A stretch of DNA of 64,000 nt from Symsagittifera roscoffensis (GCF_963678635.1 NC_087063.1:83313574-83377573); one strand, 5' to 3'; positions 22,942-35,340 are shown, counted from the stretch's first letter. The notes: generated from the letters alone by a model not told the origin. Translations and numbers: made by a program.

Positions 22942-24408
22942 TCCACCAACAAGGAAGGAATAGCAATCTCCGGAACATCAGAATTGGAAGTGGTTTCAGA
23001 TGTGATCTCCCAGGACTGGGGCCTCGAGTCGTCACTCGAGCGCTTGGACTCCACACCATTATGTTCCAATCTGTCTGTGATGTTTCTCGACTCCCCGGAC
23101 AAAAATCTGTCCCTCGGTCGCTTTGAATCCGGCTCCCCGGACAACATTCTGTCCTATGGCTGTCCCAACAATGTCTCCCCGGACTCGAAAGTGCGGGCTC
23201 GAAAGTGCCTGACTCCCCGGACATTGTCTCGTCCCCGGATGAACAATCCAAGCTCGGTTCGTATTCTTCCCTTGCATCCGTAAATTGTACTTTTCTCGTA
23301 AAGCTGGATTTCAACTTGACCCTGACATCCTCAGTGGCTTGGACCTGGATCGATGTACCATCTTCTGTGAACGAAGTTCTCAACAAGACATCCTTCGGCA
23401 TTGAGTTCACCAGCTGGTTCACTATCGACCGGCAATCCCGTTCAACATCTCGACTGCGAATGGTCACTTGCCTCTTCTCTGTTCTCTCAAGGACGGTCAT
23501 CCACTCACGATCATGCCTATCCACTTCTCTATCCAGCAAGTCACGGAGCTTCCCCATGACGTCCGGTGCCACGTTCACTGTCCTATTTAGCAGGGCCATG
23601 ATGTTTATACCCAGCCTGGTAAGCTCCCGCTGCACCAGATTGGATCGTACCAGCAGATCCAGCAGGAGAGGATCACCACTGGACAATACTTTTATTATCT
23701 AGAAATGAAAATCCGTCTTTGATTTCTGCTTGATTGGCCTGCTTCTCTTCTAGGCGCTCATCGCATTCTGTCTTTTTACTGAGGCTATCAGCATTCTGGT
23801 GCTTGTCACGGGTACGGTGCTCTATGATCATGTGGTATCCATCCAGGCGCGCGATCCAACGACCAATATAACTTTGGTCCATCGTTTAGGTTTTCATCCA
23901 GGCAAGGGCACGATTATCCACACGCAACTTGAAGGAAGCACTCCCCAAGTAGGCCCTGTATTTTTCCACGAAAGTGATCACCGGAACATTTCCGCTTTTT
24001 GTACGCCGTACTTCATCTCAGTATCGCTCAGGATCTTACTTCCATAGGCTATCGGACGGATAACCGTTCTCCCGCTCCACTCTTGCTCCTGGTGAAGTAT
24101 GCCCGATATTGCAACCACTGATGCATCCGTGTCTAACACAAACATCCCCTTCTCTGTTGGCATGCCGAGGACCGGTGCCTCGCAAAATGCACGTTTAATG
24201 TTCTCAACTGAAACTTGTGCCTCATCAGTCCAAGTGAATTTTTGCCCTTGTTTCTCATCAACTGCTGCATGGGGTATATCTTATCGGCGTATCCCTTGAT
24301 GAACTCTCGATAATAGTTAGCAAACCCCAAAAAGCTCATCAGTTGTGTGTCTGTCTTAGGTGCCTTCCATGTCAAGACCGCTTCGACCGCTTCGGGATCC
24401 GGTCTCAT
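22886..24408 (-). pseudogene. RNase H and spacer region of pol, copy B
   Basis: The pieces at 24408-24133, 24163-23978 and 23882-23673 cover the RT connection and RNase H, including Leu-Asp-Thr-Asp-Ala-Ser and His-Gln-Asn-Ala-Asp-Ser-Leu-Ser. 23686-22886 is the long spacer between RNase H and integrase, which is poorly conserved and rich in Ser, Arg and acidic residues. Frameshifts separate the parts. Confidence 0.8.
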
Positions 24409-24974
24409 CCTTGCTTATCCACATAGCGGCCCAGATACTTTATTGAGTCTCTAAGGATTTCACACTTGGAGGGTTTGCACTTCAGGCCCGCCTGTTTCAT
24501 GCAAGTAAACAGCTCATCCAACCTCTCTATATGATCCTCCAGGACTGGTGCTGCAATCACGACATCATCGACATAACACATGATGAGGTTCCCGTATTTT
24601 TTTGTCACACTGGTGAGTGCTTGGGTCATCAATCGCTGGAATGTGGCCGTCGCGTTGCACAATCCGAACGGCATTCTCCTCCACTGGAACAATCCCAGCT
24701 CGCAGGCGAAGCCCGTTTTCTCACGATCTTGCTTTCTGAGTGGCACTTGCCAGAACGCAGAGCCCAAATCTAACGTCGTGAAGAACTTCGCGTCCCCCAA
24801 CTTGGAGAGGCTCTCATCGATGCGGGGAATCCGGTATACGTCCTTTATCGTCACTGCGGTCAGGTAAAGGAAATCACAACAAAACCTGAGTTGCCCCCCT
24901 TTCTTTTTAGCCATGACCACGCCACAAGCCCACGGGGACTTCGACGGCTCGATCATGTCGTACTCCATTAACAT
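24405..24974 (-). pseudogene. Reverse transcriptase core, copy B
   Basis: This 189-codon piece carries Ty3/gypsy RT blocks: Pro-Trp-Ala-Cys-Gly-Val-Val, Thr-Thr-Leu-Asp-Leu-Gly-Ser-Ala-Phe, Met-Pro-Phe-Gly-Leu-Cys-Asn-Ala and the catalytic Tyr-Val-Asp-Asp. By eye it is nearly the same as copy C residues about 693-881. It is bounded by a stop near 24400 and a break near 24990. Confidence 0.9.
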
Positions 24975-25006
24975 CTCGATCTCTTTCCTGCACGCTTCTG
25001 ACTTAT

Positions 25007-26550
25007 TTAAGCCATTCTCCTCGCCCCTTCCGTATGAGGTACCGAGCCCTCTTCTATCTCAATCTCGTGTTCTACAAAATTGCAGCAACCTATATTGGCT
25101 TGATTCTTCGAAAAAACGTCTGCATTCCGATTTAGCACCGCCCTGAGCGAATCTAGTTCTTTGTCCGATATTTTACCCTTCAGATGTTCTATCTCGGGCA
25201 GGACATGTTTATTTGCTGCTAACTCTGTTTCTTTTGGTCTTTCGGGAAAAATTGAACAACTAGACAACCCTTCATCTGTCCCCGACTTCATTGAAAACAA
25301 TTTCTTGGAATATTTCAATTCACTTATTCTCTTCAGTATACATTCCTGATTCGCGTGCAAGGGACATTTAGTTACACCAAACTTTTTCAAGTTCTCCACA
25401 CTCCGAAAGTCTGCGTTCAGAGGCAATGCGTAGCCAAGTTTTTTTCTCCTCTGTATTGTCACTGTGGTTGCTTCTGTATTCAACAACACACTCACACACA
25501 GTCCGCTCTGAGTGAGTGAGAAACTTTTTCCTAAAATGTTTGGATCTTATTGTTTGGATTTGGTACCAGACACACCTGTCTGTCATTACTGAGTTCATTC
25601 AAGTTCCTCATTTTAAACGTCGCTACCACGGCTTGATTTGGCTTCAATCTAACTTTTCGATCCAGAAAAATCGGCACCTTTGCCTGGTTAATTAAGATCT
25701 TATTAAGAGGTTTCTTTTCATACTTCCTCTCAGGATCTTTGATCCTGATCAACCCGTCATTGAGGTCGATCGTGACATCAAAGTTGCGTACAAAGACCCT
25801 TCCCAGGATGAATTGATCGGATTCGTCCAAATTTTCCACCACCAGGAAGCTCATCCAAAGATGTCTTCCTACAAGCTGCAGCGATATAATCGGGGTCCGT
25901 GCTGTCACATAGATTGCCCTCTGATTGGCAGCTGCCAGTCTGATGTTTGTCGTTATCAGATCTGACCTGTCGAAGCCCATATCAGTTCAGGTGCTGACTG
26001 GCATGACGCTGACCACTGCTCCCGTGTCTAACGGTCCTTTTTGAAAGTTGTCTGCCCTGCACATCCAGCACATGTGCTGCCAGATCGGCTTCGCAGCCTA
26101 TGTGAACCGCATCCTGTTCAAGCATGGCGTTATGTCCGATTCGTCACACCTTCAGCTCTTCTCAAACATTGTATATCCGGCCTACTTGACCAATGACATC
26201 AGTCACGTAAGCCTTCGTGTAATTGTTAATGCAGTCCACATTCATCAGAATCGGATATGGGCCATGGACTTCGATGTAATGTCCATCTACTCTCATTAGT
26301 CTTGGACCTCCTGTCGTGAGCAGCGCTCGCACTGCCCTGGAGTCCAACTTTGGATCCTTCTCCCTCAGGTAGTCCGCATAAATGTCCAGGTGTACCAGCG
26401 TGATCTCGGACGGTTCACTCAAGTTCTTGACCACCTGGTGTCCTGCGACCAATACAATGGACATTATCTTTATTCCTTCCGTCGTCATGCCAAAGGTTTT
26501 ACCCGATATAACATTTAGCTTTAGTACCGGTTTTCTGGATTCCTGTTTGT
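25007..26550 (-). pseudogene. Protease region of pol, copy B
   Basis: The pieces are 26488-26162, 25980-25531 and 25495-25007. The aspartic protease active-site motif Asp-Thr-Gly-Ala followed by Val-Ser-Val is readable near 26030, just before a stop (about 25985). The downstream Phe-Ile-Leu-Gly-Arg segment is conserved with copy C. The region belongs to the pol frame, between the second CCHC knuckle and RT. Confidence 0.75.
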
Positions 26551-26557
26551 CCTCTTC

Positions 26558-29383
26558 TTACGTTGTTTTCCTCAGAATGTCAATTTTTTTCCGAAGATCT
26601 GTGCTTTCTAGTTCCGACCTTACCCATTGCTCAACTTCTTTCGCGGCTAGTTCCTGCTGGACATTCTGTAATGCAGTCCGTGCCGCTGAGCCATAATCCA
26701 CCTTGAGCGGGCCGGCCGACTCTGCCTCCAGGCTCGAGGCTATCACCTCATCAGGCGAGGTCTTCACCTTCTTAGTCGTAAATGTGCTCGGTGTCGTCTC
26801 TTTTCTATGAGACTCAGCCTCGTTCATCAGACGTGCTCGACTGGCTTTGACGCCCGAAAGCGCCTCCTCATGGCGGGGATGTTTCGCGTCCGCCACCGCA
26901 TCCCAAAATTGAGTGCAATCTGACTTAAAATGTCCCTCAAAATTACAGAAGAAGCACCTTGGTCCATACTTCATTATGAGTCCTCTAACGTACTCTTCGT
27001 GGTTCTCGTCGGTCGCATTAATATCAAAGAGGAAGTAGCCTATCGCTTTCATGTTCTGTTTGTGAGCAGAACAGGCGGAAACATGGTGGTCCATCGAGCC
27101 ACAATTCGCACATGACCTCCTCTTATCCATGTCGTCACGAGGTCTGTACCAACTGGAGTTCGCACCAGTGGTTGTAATTGCCATAATTGCTGTAACGGTT
27201 TTGAGCCCTTGGTTTTATGAGCAAGTACTCACGCGACTTCATACGCAAATCATCGGGCGTGGATATCTGGTCAAGCGATAGGGTGAAGTGTGTGGCTAGC
27301 ATGGTTTTCAGCTCATCACTCCTTACTCCATCCATGAACTTCGAGGCAACCGCTAAGTTTCGCTCGGACATTCTCTCATCGGGGTTGCTTCTCCTTCTGA
27401 GTAATTCAAGGTCGTACAAAAACTTGTCTATGGAATCGTCATCTCTTTGACGCCTCTTTATGAACTTCGCTATAGCCTGATGCCCTTGTACTGCAGAGCC
27501 GAAACGATTCAGCAGGATGTCGAATATCTTGCGAGCGCTGTCTCGTTCATTGGCCCTTTTCGCCATTACACAATTTAGGGCGGTACCCTCCAGCTGCTTG
27601 TCAATGCGCTGCATTCCTGTTTCTTTGAGAGATTCTCTTCTTCAAAGTGGAACTTCATCACCTCTATCCAAGTATCGATGCAGCCATCTGACTCGTCCTT
27701 GTATGACTTCGGCTTCTTAAGTGTCCTTCTTGACCTTTCTCTTTTCTCGAATGACTTCGAGAGCTTGGTGATGAACGTTTCGAGTGATCTATTCAGAGGC
27801 TCAAACATCGAAGCATACATCGTTGTGTCCTGCGAGACCGTAGTCAGATCTGGCATTGATCTGATTTGTGGAACTGATCTGACTTGTCTCCGGGTTGGCA
27901 TCCGCCTCGGGTGGGACCTGGTTTGTCCAACCTGGCCTCGATGGGGCTGCCCTGGGCCGTTCCCTATGCCTAGATTCATAACTCGCTCTCGAGCTTCGCG
28001 TGCTCCGTCTCCATCATTTGCCTGGCGTGAGCGCTCCCTTGGGGCGGAACGCCCCTCCCGATTGCTCCCGTTTAAGATCTCGTCAAGCTTCCGCATCATC
28101 AGGTCAGATTTGACATCCAACCTCTTCTCCAGGCTAGTCATCGTATAAGCATAGGTATTGTCGTGATTGTTCAATAATCGCTCGATCTCTCTTGTCATCC
28201 TAACCTCTCTTTCCTCTGACTCCTTGGTTGCTTGAGCCAAGCTCTCCGCCAGGCATTGATCGGTGTTGCGAATCAATTGAGCGCGATCGACTCTCGCCTG
28301 CGACTTCACGTTTGATAGCTCATCTCGCAATTTCTCTTGACCCTTTTGAGCTCTCTCCTTGACTCGATCTATTCTCTTAGTCATGTCCAGTCGCAGTTCT
28401 TCAAGGCCTGTCATTACGGCAGCGAACATGTCACTTACATCGCCAGCCGTCCCCGATGCCGGGGTTACACGCAGAGAAGATGAGGTCAACTGCGGTTGCA
28501 ACCTGGTACTCGATGACGCTCCGCCCTTTTTCTTGCCCATCGACATCATCAACCTGTCGAACGTCGAGGATACTTCTACGGTTATCTCATCAGGCATGGA
28601 CTTAGTCGGCGAGGTGGACAACGCCTTCCTGCTCATGTCATTCCTTGGGCACGACGTGATGTCCACATCCGGATGGGCTATCTCCGGATGGTCATAACTG
28701 GATGATAGACCTTCAATTTGTAGTGACGCCATGCGCTCATCGTACAAAGACTTCCAGTTTTTCTTGGCTTTCGAACTCGTTTGTTCTTCACTCGGACTTA
28801 AACTTGACATCATCGCATTCTTGTTCTGTTTGACTAGAGATGATTGTTCTTTTCTCCACTTGTTACCCTTGGTCCCTAGCTTGGACATTCCCCTGAACAA
28901 TACTTCTTCTCGCGGTTCGGACTCGGAACGCTCCGAGGCCTCCTCCGTTCTTTCAACTTACTCCCGTTCAAAGTCCTCGCCTGGCTCTTCCAGGTTCGCG
29001 TGATGGTGGTAGTCGAGTCGGATCAGCGTTTGCTCCCCTCCCTCGAAGGGGTCCGTAAGCGTCTCGCTCGCTGGTCCGGTCTCACAACTTTGCCCTTGAT
29101 TGCCATCGAGGTTCTTCTCGCTTCTTAGTTTCATTCCGCTCACTGAAAGACCAGCCTGACCTTTAGGCGTTGCTTCATCAGCAAAGACATCGGAAATGCT
29201 GCTAACCGTGGATTGGCTACGCCGTGTTTTGAACTTTCGTGTAGTCCCCGTACTCAGCCTGGGAATCTTAGTTATTGTACCTAACGAGTCCCTGCGCTGC
29301 ATGCTAAGTGATAAAAAAGATTTCGACGGCAATGCACAAGTTTCAAAATAAAATTCGAAAAAACTTTTCTCAAGTCTACTCAC
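26558..29383 (-). pseudogene. Gag, copy B, with two CCHC knuckles at the pol junction
   Basis: The pieces are 29383-28958, 28900-27575 (same frame, one stop between), 27614-27135 and 27184-26558. The order is N-terminal basic/Ser-rich segment, coiled coil, Retrotrans_gag-like region (Thr-Trp-Ile-Glu-Val-Met to Lys-Phe-Met-Asp-Gly-Val) and two CCHC knuckles (near 27065-27110 and 26925-26970). The knuckles are joined without a stop, unlike copy C, where TAA lies between them. The likely start is an internal ATG near 29302; the annotated limit is the longest frame. Confidence 0.78.
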
Positions 29384-29763
29384 TCGAGTCCTCTAGTATC
29401 AAAAATATACGTTTGATCTCGTAGAGATATTATAAACGACTGAGTACAAGTTACACAAAGGGCCTACTTAGTGTCTAGATATTGCCGACTCTACTCAATT
29501 ACCCAGTGAAACAGTATCACAAAATTTTCACAAGATATGGTCAATACACAAAACACAACTTATAACCAGATAATAATATCCTATAGGTGACAGCGAACTT
29601 TCGTTTAGTATCAATTCGTATCAAATCACTGCCTCGTTTAAGATCAAACAAAATTTTATAAAAGAGCAGTGATGGTTTTAGTAACAGATAATTAAAACTT
29701 AGTCTTAAAGAAAAAGATTTCCCTCAATTGGAACACTCCAAAAGAACGAAGCCCAGGACACAG

Positions 29764-30050
29764 TCTTCTCAAGTGTGTGTGTATTTGTCTAATACACTCA
29801 CCGAGGTTTTCCTTTAGCTGTCCAATGATTGCCCGAGCTGTCCTACTAAGTAGCTCAAGGCAACCTCTGATCGAAAATTTCGAAAGTCTATGAAAAAGCT
29901 CTCCCACACCCGGGACGCCCAAAGTGAACCAGAGCAGGGAACAGCTCTTCTTCTCAAGTGAGTGTGTACTTGCCTGATACACTCACCGAGGTCTTTTTAT
30001 ATGTGTTCTCGGATCGCCCGAGCTTTCTTATTAAGTAGCTCAAGGCAACC
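29764..30050. repeat. Two-copy tandem repeat, period about 185 bp
   Basis: 29764-29866 and 29949-30050 share the start TCTTCTCAAG, the middle AATACACTCACCGAGG-like stretch, and the end AAGTAGCTCAAGGCAACC, with scattered differences between. It lies in the leader of copy B. Confidence 0.65.
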
Positions 30051-30229
30051 ACACAGCCAAAATAACAATCGAAAAAAAATTGACTCGTGTACTTTTGATA
30101 AACCCAGTCTTGAATCCAAAATTGATCACAAATTTCCGGGTCAAACGGGTTCTTATAATCCTAATATTCACGCGCGTTGGTAATTGACCTTTTATTCCGA
30201 CTCTAGATGGATATTTTATTTGCTCAAAT

Positions 30230-30660
30230 TGCCCCGGAAGATACCCCTAAGTTTTCAATCAGGAGGGTCGTTAAGGGGCTTAAGTCACTCCGGAGGGTTA
30301 CTTCGGAGGGTTGTTAAGACACTTAGCTTACTTCGGAGGGTTACTTTAGAGGGTACCTGAGTCACCCAAGTTACTTCGGAGGGTCCCCTTAAACTCACTA
30401 AGGAGGGTCAATAAGAGGCTTAATACACTCCGGAGGGTTACTTCGGAGGGTTCCTTCAAAATTTCAAATTTTTAAAATCTCACTTGGAAGGGTCTCCAAC
30501 TAGTCTCAGAAATTGTCAAAAGAAGCTAAATTCTCTGTGGGGAGTTGTTTTAACTTCTTCGGAGGGTCTCGCGGAAAATTTCCACTAAGGAGAGTTGCTA
30601 AGGAGCTTAGCTGACTCCGGAGGGTTACTTCGGAGGGTTCTCCAAAAATTGAGAAAACTG
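30230..30660. repeat. Degenerate short repeats with a cggagggt core
   Basis: More than a dozen copies of (c/t)cggagggt with ttactt or ttgtta between them are spaced irregularly. Single copies recur at about 31200, 32275 and 32340. It resembles a decayed minisatellite inside the copy B leader. Confidence 0.6.
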
Positions 30661-32396
30661 ATTATTCTACCGTTGTAAGGCCCACCAATGCGGTCTAACT
30701 GACTTAAAACCAGGTTGGCTGACACGGTCAACCTTCCCAGTAGGATAAAAAGGTGATCTTATAAAATTATTCGCCGCTCGGAGGTCTCCCTAAAATTTGG
30801 ACCCTCCGAACCAACAAATTCTAAAAAATTTTCCTTTCCTGAAATTATCGACCCAAAGACGGTTGCGGTCCAAAAAAAGTGGTCAAAAACGTCGACTTAT
30901 GGTACCAAAATTATCCCGATCGGTTGGCTATAATTTGAGAAATTGCCAAAAACGCGTTCGTGAAGTTGGCCTTTTTTCACCACCCATATAGGTTCTGGAA
31001 GACTTTTTCCGCAATTCTTAGTGAAAGTGCCTAAAAATAATTGAAAGGAGCGTAGCAACCCCGTACGGCACTGGAACAATGCAAAAAACCGGACCAAAAT
31101 TGGTTTGGAAACAAAAATTATGCCAATAACTATCAAATTTGGACCCTCCGATTCCTTCCTTTTCCAATCTTTAAGTCGTTAGCTCTATCTTCGGAGCTAA
31201 TCGGAGGGTTACTCAAAAACTCTCGGGCAAGCGAACACGTTATGCTAGCACGCTCCTAACGCAAAATTTTTTTTGCTCTAACACTAAAAACTCAGAAAGT
31301 CGAACCTCAAAACATATTGACGAAATTCAGAAAATAACAAAAATTTTGATCGAAAAAATTTTGTTTTCGCCAACTTCTACAAAGTCTTTTTCTGCGCAGT
31401 TTCTTTAGTTATAGGGATCGAACTAAGTAGTAACGCCCCGTATAAAAGCTTTTTGCTGTTTGGAAAAGCTCGGATATCCAAAATTTTGGGGGTAAACAGT
31501 TAGGTCGAAAATCGGTAATTTTCGACAAAATTGGGGTGTTTCTCGGGTCTAAATAGGAGAGAAGTAATATATAGTAAGATAATAATCTATTAGTAGTCAA
31601 TAATCACTAACCCTCTGTTGCACCAAAATACCCGAACTAAGACCCTTAACTCGGTAATTCTCAATCGATGGAGGGTACATTCGGACCGCGCCAATCGTGC
31701 TCCCCACCACTTAAGTTTTAATGAAATAGTACCCGAACGATACTAAAATTGTATCAAAGATACCAAACAGTCGTTGTGAATGTTGTCCTTGATGTCCCTG
31801 TTGAGTTTGGAACACGTCGCTCAGCTTGCCACTCTACCCACCGGTCACCGGCAAAATCACCATTAACGTGCTTAAATACTCAAATAACACTCAAGGGAGG
31901 GTACCCAACCCGCCACCGAAACACTCAATCTTTCTATCAGAAATGATATAAATCAATCTGAAACAACAACAAATAGGAAAGTCAGATCGCATCTCGTCCG
32001 AAAATAACATATAAACTGTCACTTTATGTTTTTTTTTTGTTTTTGGTCTTTTTTGGATTTTTTAATGTTTTTTGTATTTTTTCTTTTCAGATAAATTAGT
32101 TTTTGGCTTTTTCTTGGTTATAAACTTTTTTGTTTGGTTTTACGCTTTCTCTTTAATTGTTTTTGGTCCCGCGACCTTGGGATAAGCGGGCTCATGACTT
32201 CCCACCTAACCCTCCGGCCCCCGGAATTTTCGGTGTTAACTAGGTTAAAAAGCTAAATAGTACTAGGCGGAGGGTCCGCACCTTCCCCCTAGTTCAACAA
32301 AGGTCCTTAAGGCCTCTAATTTGGGCATACGCCCGGACCGGAGGGTTCGTCGCTGAAACGTTTGCTGATCATGATGATCTTATGCCTTTAACAGGT

Positions 32397-32412
32397 CCAC
32401 CCAGGAGCGCCA
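32397..32412 (-). promoter_or_regulatory. Primer-binding site, copy B (tRNA-Asn type)
   Basis: On the minus strand this is TGGCGCTCCTGGGTGG, a 16-nt match to the tRNA-Asn-type PBS at 5155. It lies 12 nt inside the 5' LTR terminus. Confidence 0.7.
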
Positions 32413-32424
32413 TAAAAACGTCTA

Positions 32425-32805
32425 TGTAACATTCGCCCAAATACTACACACTGACGGAGCGTAGAAAAAGTACCTATTAACGACTGGCCGGCGTCAGTTA
32501 CCTAAATTCTACTCGTTTTCCACCGTTTCGACCTAGCCAATTGATTTTCTGGTCTGTCTAGGGCTAAGTAAAAACTTAATATTTTTAGGCCATCAGTCAA
32601 ACGACTTTTAATCAGCTTTCGTTTACATGCGAACACAACCACATAGCTGGGTCTCGGATCCTCATACTACGTGATTGCTATTCAAAACACGGCTCGATTA
32701 TCCTTTTTTTACTATGTTTTGGTGACAGTTCTATATTAAATCCATTGGAGATGGATTGACCCTTTCCTCTTTCTAGCTACTCATATTCTAAAATATCAAT
32801 CAATA
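32425..32805 (-). repeat. 5' LTR of copy B, truncated
   Basis: The stretch starts TGTAACATTCG on the plus strand, as the copy C LTR does, next to the PBS. Around 32722-32765 it keeps a block like the one around GATCCATTTCAGATGGATCA of copy C. Homology ends near 32800, where the 475-bp repeat begins, so roughly 500 bp of LTR (the U3 side) are missing. Confidence 0.65.
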
Positions 32806-33370
32806 CCGGTGTTAATTCAAATTGTTTATGGCATCAGAGTAGCTAAAAAGTCAGTTCTTTATAGTTTGTCATCATATAATGTCTCTGGGAACCGAATCTC
32901 CCCTTCCGTATTTCCGCTGTAACAACGTCGTTATTACTCCCAATTCGTGGCACGGGAGGGTAGTGCTCTTTACTCCTTCCCAACTGAAGCCTCCTTTCCA
33001 CCTGTTTTCTCTGATTAGCTGTCTTATCGTGCGTCATTGTCATTATAAGTTGCTTCGTTTCTTCTATCGTTCCCGTACGACTGCTTTTCACTATTTCAGC
33101 TGTTGTTCTGTTTTTTGTCACTTTTTGGCTCAAAATGGCCGTTTTTGCATTTCTGAGAAATGTGACGTCACAAATTGAATTTTTAAAAATTGAAATTTCA
33201 GAACATTCTGACCCTCCTTTGCAACATTTTTTTTCATCGCAAAGGCCTCTATTTCTAATTTCGTGTCGTGCCGAAGGTTGCGCTGTTAATTCAAATTGTT
33301 TATGGCATCAGAGTAGCGAGTAGCTAAAAAGTCAGTTCTTTATAGTCTTTCACCTTTATAGTCTTTAAGC
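32806..33370. repeat. 475-bp-period repeat, first copy and start of the next
   Basis: A block of about 55 bp (ttaattcaaattgtttatgg onward) occurs at 32812, 33286 and 35288. Between the first two lies a body (about 32867-33285) that recurs at 34890-35286. The arrangement suggests tandem units of about 475 bp. The unit is not a recognised gene; a minus-strand frame of 96 codons in it is not recognised. Confidence 0.65.
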
Positions 33371-33584
33371 TTGTTTACGGCTAGTGTTTTTTAAAAAAAA
33401 AAAACTAAATTACAAAAGGGGCCCTTCCGTTTAGTTACGGTAAGTGCACAAGCTGGATAGGGCCATACCAGCGATATAAAAATGCAAATCTATCAGCAAT
33501 GAAGTCATAAATCAGCATTAAATGCATCGTCGTTATGTTAATTTATCTTAGCCGTCCTTACTCTACAATAGCGCTTATGGAGTT
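33371..33584. other. Unassigned non-coding sequence
   Basis: The stretch begins with AAGCTTGTTTACGGCTAGTG, which also occurs at 58824 in the flank of copy C, followed by an A-rich run. No gene is seen; it may be the 3' flank of the truncated RT element. Confidence 0.4.
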
Positions 33585-34890
33585 GTCGATAAGTTTAACT
33601 TTGCGTAGCGATCTGCACCCCCTTAAACAAAGTATAGAGCTCCTCAGGAGCGCGAAGCTTATTTTAGTTAAAGGTAGTTTATAGATTCTGGATAGCTTTC
33701 TTGTCTTTTTTCACTTAGTTTTTCGGCCAATCGCTGCATCGTCCGCGTGGCTATTAGAGCAGCGCCACCGGTGCATCCAAAAATTAGCGGGCAGAAGCTA
33801 CTCTGCTCTACGTTTAAAATTCTTTGCTGATATTTGGAGTTCTTCAGCGTTTCGTGGTATTTGTATGCATCCTTATGCAGTTTTCGCGATGTTTTGGCAT
33901 GGGGGTTGAAAATTTTCACATCAAAGAAAGCGCGGCTGAATCATGAACCCCAGAGTCCGTTTGCCTTAATGTCAAGTCGTGCCTAATTTTCAGTTGTAGT
34001 TGAATTGTTGACAAAGCTTTCGCCTTGCAACGGCTGAAGTTTCGGCTCAATCTCGACGTCATGGCAAACCTCGTTCATGAGGTTGGCGAATGTGTCTCTA
34101 ATTTCATTGTGTCTTATGTGTGTGTAACTACCCTTTGCACAGTGAAGCGCATCTGTCAAGTTAAAATCAGCACCACATGCACATGTGAGTGGGGTTTTGG
34201 TTGGTTCCCATCCGTATCTTTAGTAAATACCATCTCTGAACTCTGATTTATTCAGGTTGAAGTTGTATCTGCTCAGTGGTAGAGCATTGAGCCAGTTAGA
34301 GGCTCCCTTTTCAGAGGCCAGGTTGATTGCGTATTTATCTGTTTCATTTAAGGAGTTAATGAAGTTTGTTTTTTTTTCGATTTGTTCTATCAGTTTTCAT
34401 TTTTTTGATTTTCGTACATATTTTTTCTTGCTGTGTTACTGCTGTAATAGGATCTTGAGATTCCAGTACTAGTGATGTTTCCTTAGACTATTCTAGGTAG
34501 CTTTCATGATCGGATGGCAGCTTGATCTTAAGTCCGCCCATTTTAATGGGTAAGGAAGATATCTCACGGAACTGGGGGTTTAAAGTGTCTTTATCGACTA
34601 GGTTAGGTAATAATTGTACTTTGAGAATATTTTCACATTTTTCTAAGTTTTCCATAGTGTTAGGCGTTGTCCTGGCAAGAAATGAAAGCTTTTCTTGAAC
34701 TCCTTTAGTATAGCAGGCATAAACGTTTTGAGGGGAGGTTTTAGCGATTTTCGTTAGTTATTTCAAAATTTTGATTTGCTCATTCTGTTGAAATTCGAGG
34801 AATTTTTTACATTCAGATTCTGTTCCTCTAACTAAGCCAAGCACTCGGGCTCCTGCTTTTATAGTGATTCCTGTATTTGCGAAGGTTTTC
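33585..34890 (-). pseudogene. Truncated RT-type retroelement, C-terminal part with nuclease-like domain
   Basis: The minus-strand reading, across several stops and frameshifts, shows a known retroelement C-terminal region. It includes Ala-Arg-Val-Leu-Gly (near 34850), Lys-Thr-Ser-Pro-Gln-Asn-Val-Tyr-Ala-Cys-Tyr-Thr-Lys-Gly (near 34720), Leu-Pro-Ile-Lys-Met-Gly-Gly-Leu, Gly-Ala-Ser-Asn-Trp-Leu-Asn-Ala-Leu-Pro and His-Cys-Ala-Lys-Gly. It ends in a segment reading Glu-Pro-Lys-Leu-Gln-Pro-Leu, Ala-Arg-Leu-Asp-Ile, Phe-Phe-Asp-Val-Lys-Ile-Phe-Asn (about 33890-34020), which looks like a PD-(D/E)xK nuclease core. I know this type from many invertebrate genomes, cnidarians among them. It is 5'-truncated at about 34890, where the 475-bp repeat resumes. 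Confidence 0.7.
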
Positions 34891-35340
34891 TGAGGGCCGA
34901 TTCTCCACTTCCGAAATTCCGCTGTAACAACGTCGTTATTACTCCCAATTCGTGGCACGGGAGGTTACTGCTCTTTACTCCTTCCCCACTGAAGCCTCCT
35001 TTCCACCTGTTTTCTCTGATTAGCTGTCTTATTGTGCGTGATCGTCACGATAAGAGGCTTCGTTTCTTCTATCGTTCCCGTACGACTGCTTTTCACTATT
35101 TCAGCTGTTGTTCTGTTTTTCGTCACTTTTTGGCTCAAAATGGCCGTTTTTGCATTTCTGAGAAATGTGACGTCGCAAATCGAATTTTTAAAAATTGAAA
35201 TTCCAGAATATTCTGACCCTCCTTCGCAACATTTTTTTTATCGCAAAGGCCACTATTTCTAATTTCGTGTCATGTCGAAGGTTGCGCTGTTAATTCAAAT
35301 TGTTAATGGCATCAGAGTAGCTAAAAAGTCAGTTCTCTAT
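34890..35340. repeat. 475-bp-period repeat, second body copy, cut by copy C
   Basis: The stretch is homologous to 32890-33345 with scattered changes. The copy ends at 35340 (agttctctat) and continues after copy C at 57906 (tatagtctttcacc). A near-identical uninterrupted sequence is found at about 33332-33355, which serves as the empty-site reference for the insertion of copy C. Confidence 0.7.

Larger units (their letters stand above)
29384..32396 (-). other. Leader (5' UTR) of copy B
   Basis: About 3 kb of non-coding sequence lies between the PBS and gag. It contains a two-copy 185-bp-period repeat (29764-30050) and a cluster of degenerate cggagggt-type repeats (about 30230-30660, with scattered copies to 32345). 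It shows no visible homology to the leader of copy C apart from the PBS vicinity. Confidence 0.6.
9862..32805 (-). mobile_element. Giant LTR retrotransposon copy B, full-length but degraded
   Basis: On the minus strand this holds, in order, a truncated 5' LTR (32425-about 32805), PBS (32397-32412), leader (29384-32396), gag, PR, RT, RNase H, integrase and macro domain (29383-about 20230), a spacer with a splice acceptor, ORF3 modules 1-4 (19786-about 10680), 3' UTR, and about 30 bp of 3' LTR. Many frameshifts and stops make it non-functional. Its pol proteins are close to those of copy C, but its ORF3 is strongly diverged, so it belongs to a separate subfamily. A 453-bp tandem duplication lies inside ORF3. 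Confidence 0.88.

Noticed and set aside
32843-33133. Minus-strand frame of 96 codons in the 475-bp repeat as a gene
   Set aside because: Only a shorter, altered version survives in the second repeat copy and no domain is recognised; repeat origin explains it.
34255-34310. tRNA-like D-arm string (gctcagtggtagagc)
   Set aside because: On the opposite strand it is part of the conserved Leu-Asn-Ala-Leu-Pro-Leu-Ser-Arg-Tyr region of the RT element remnant, and no acceptor stem or anticodon arm can be formed around it.
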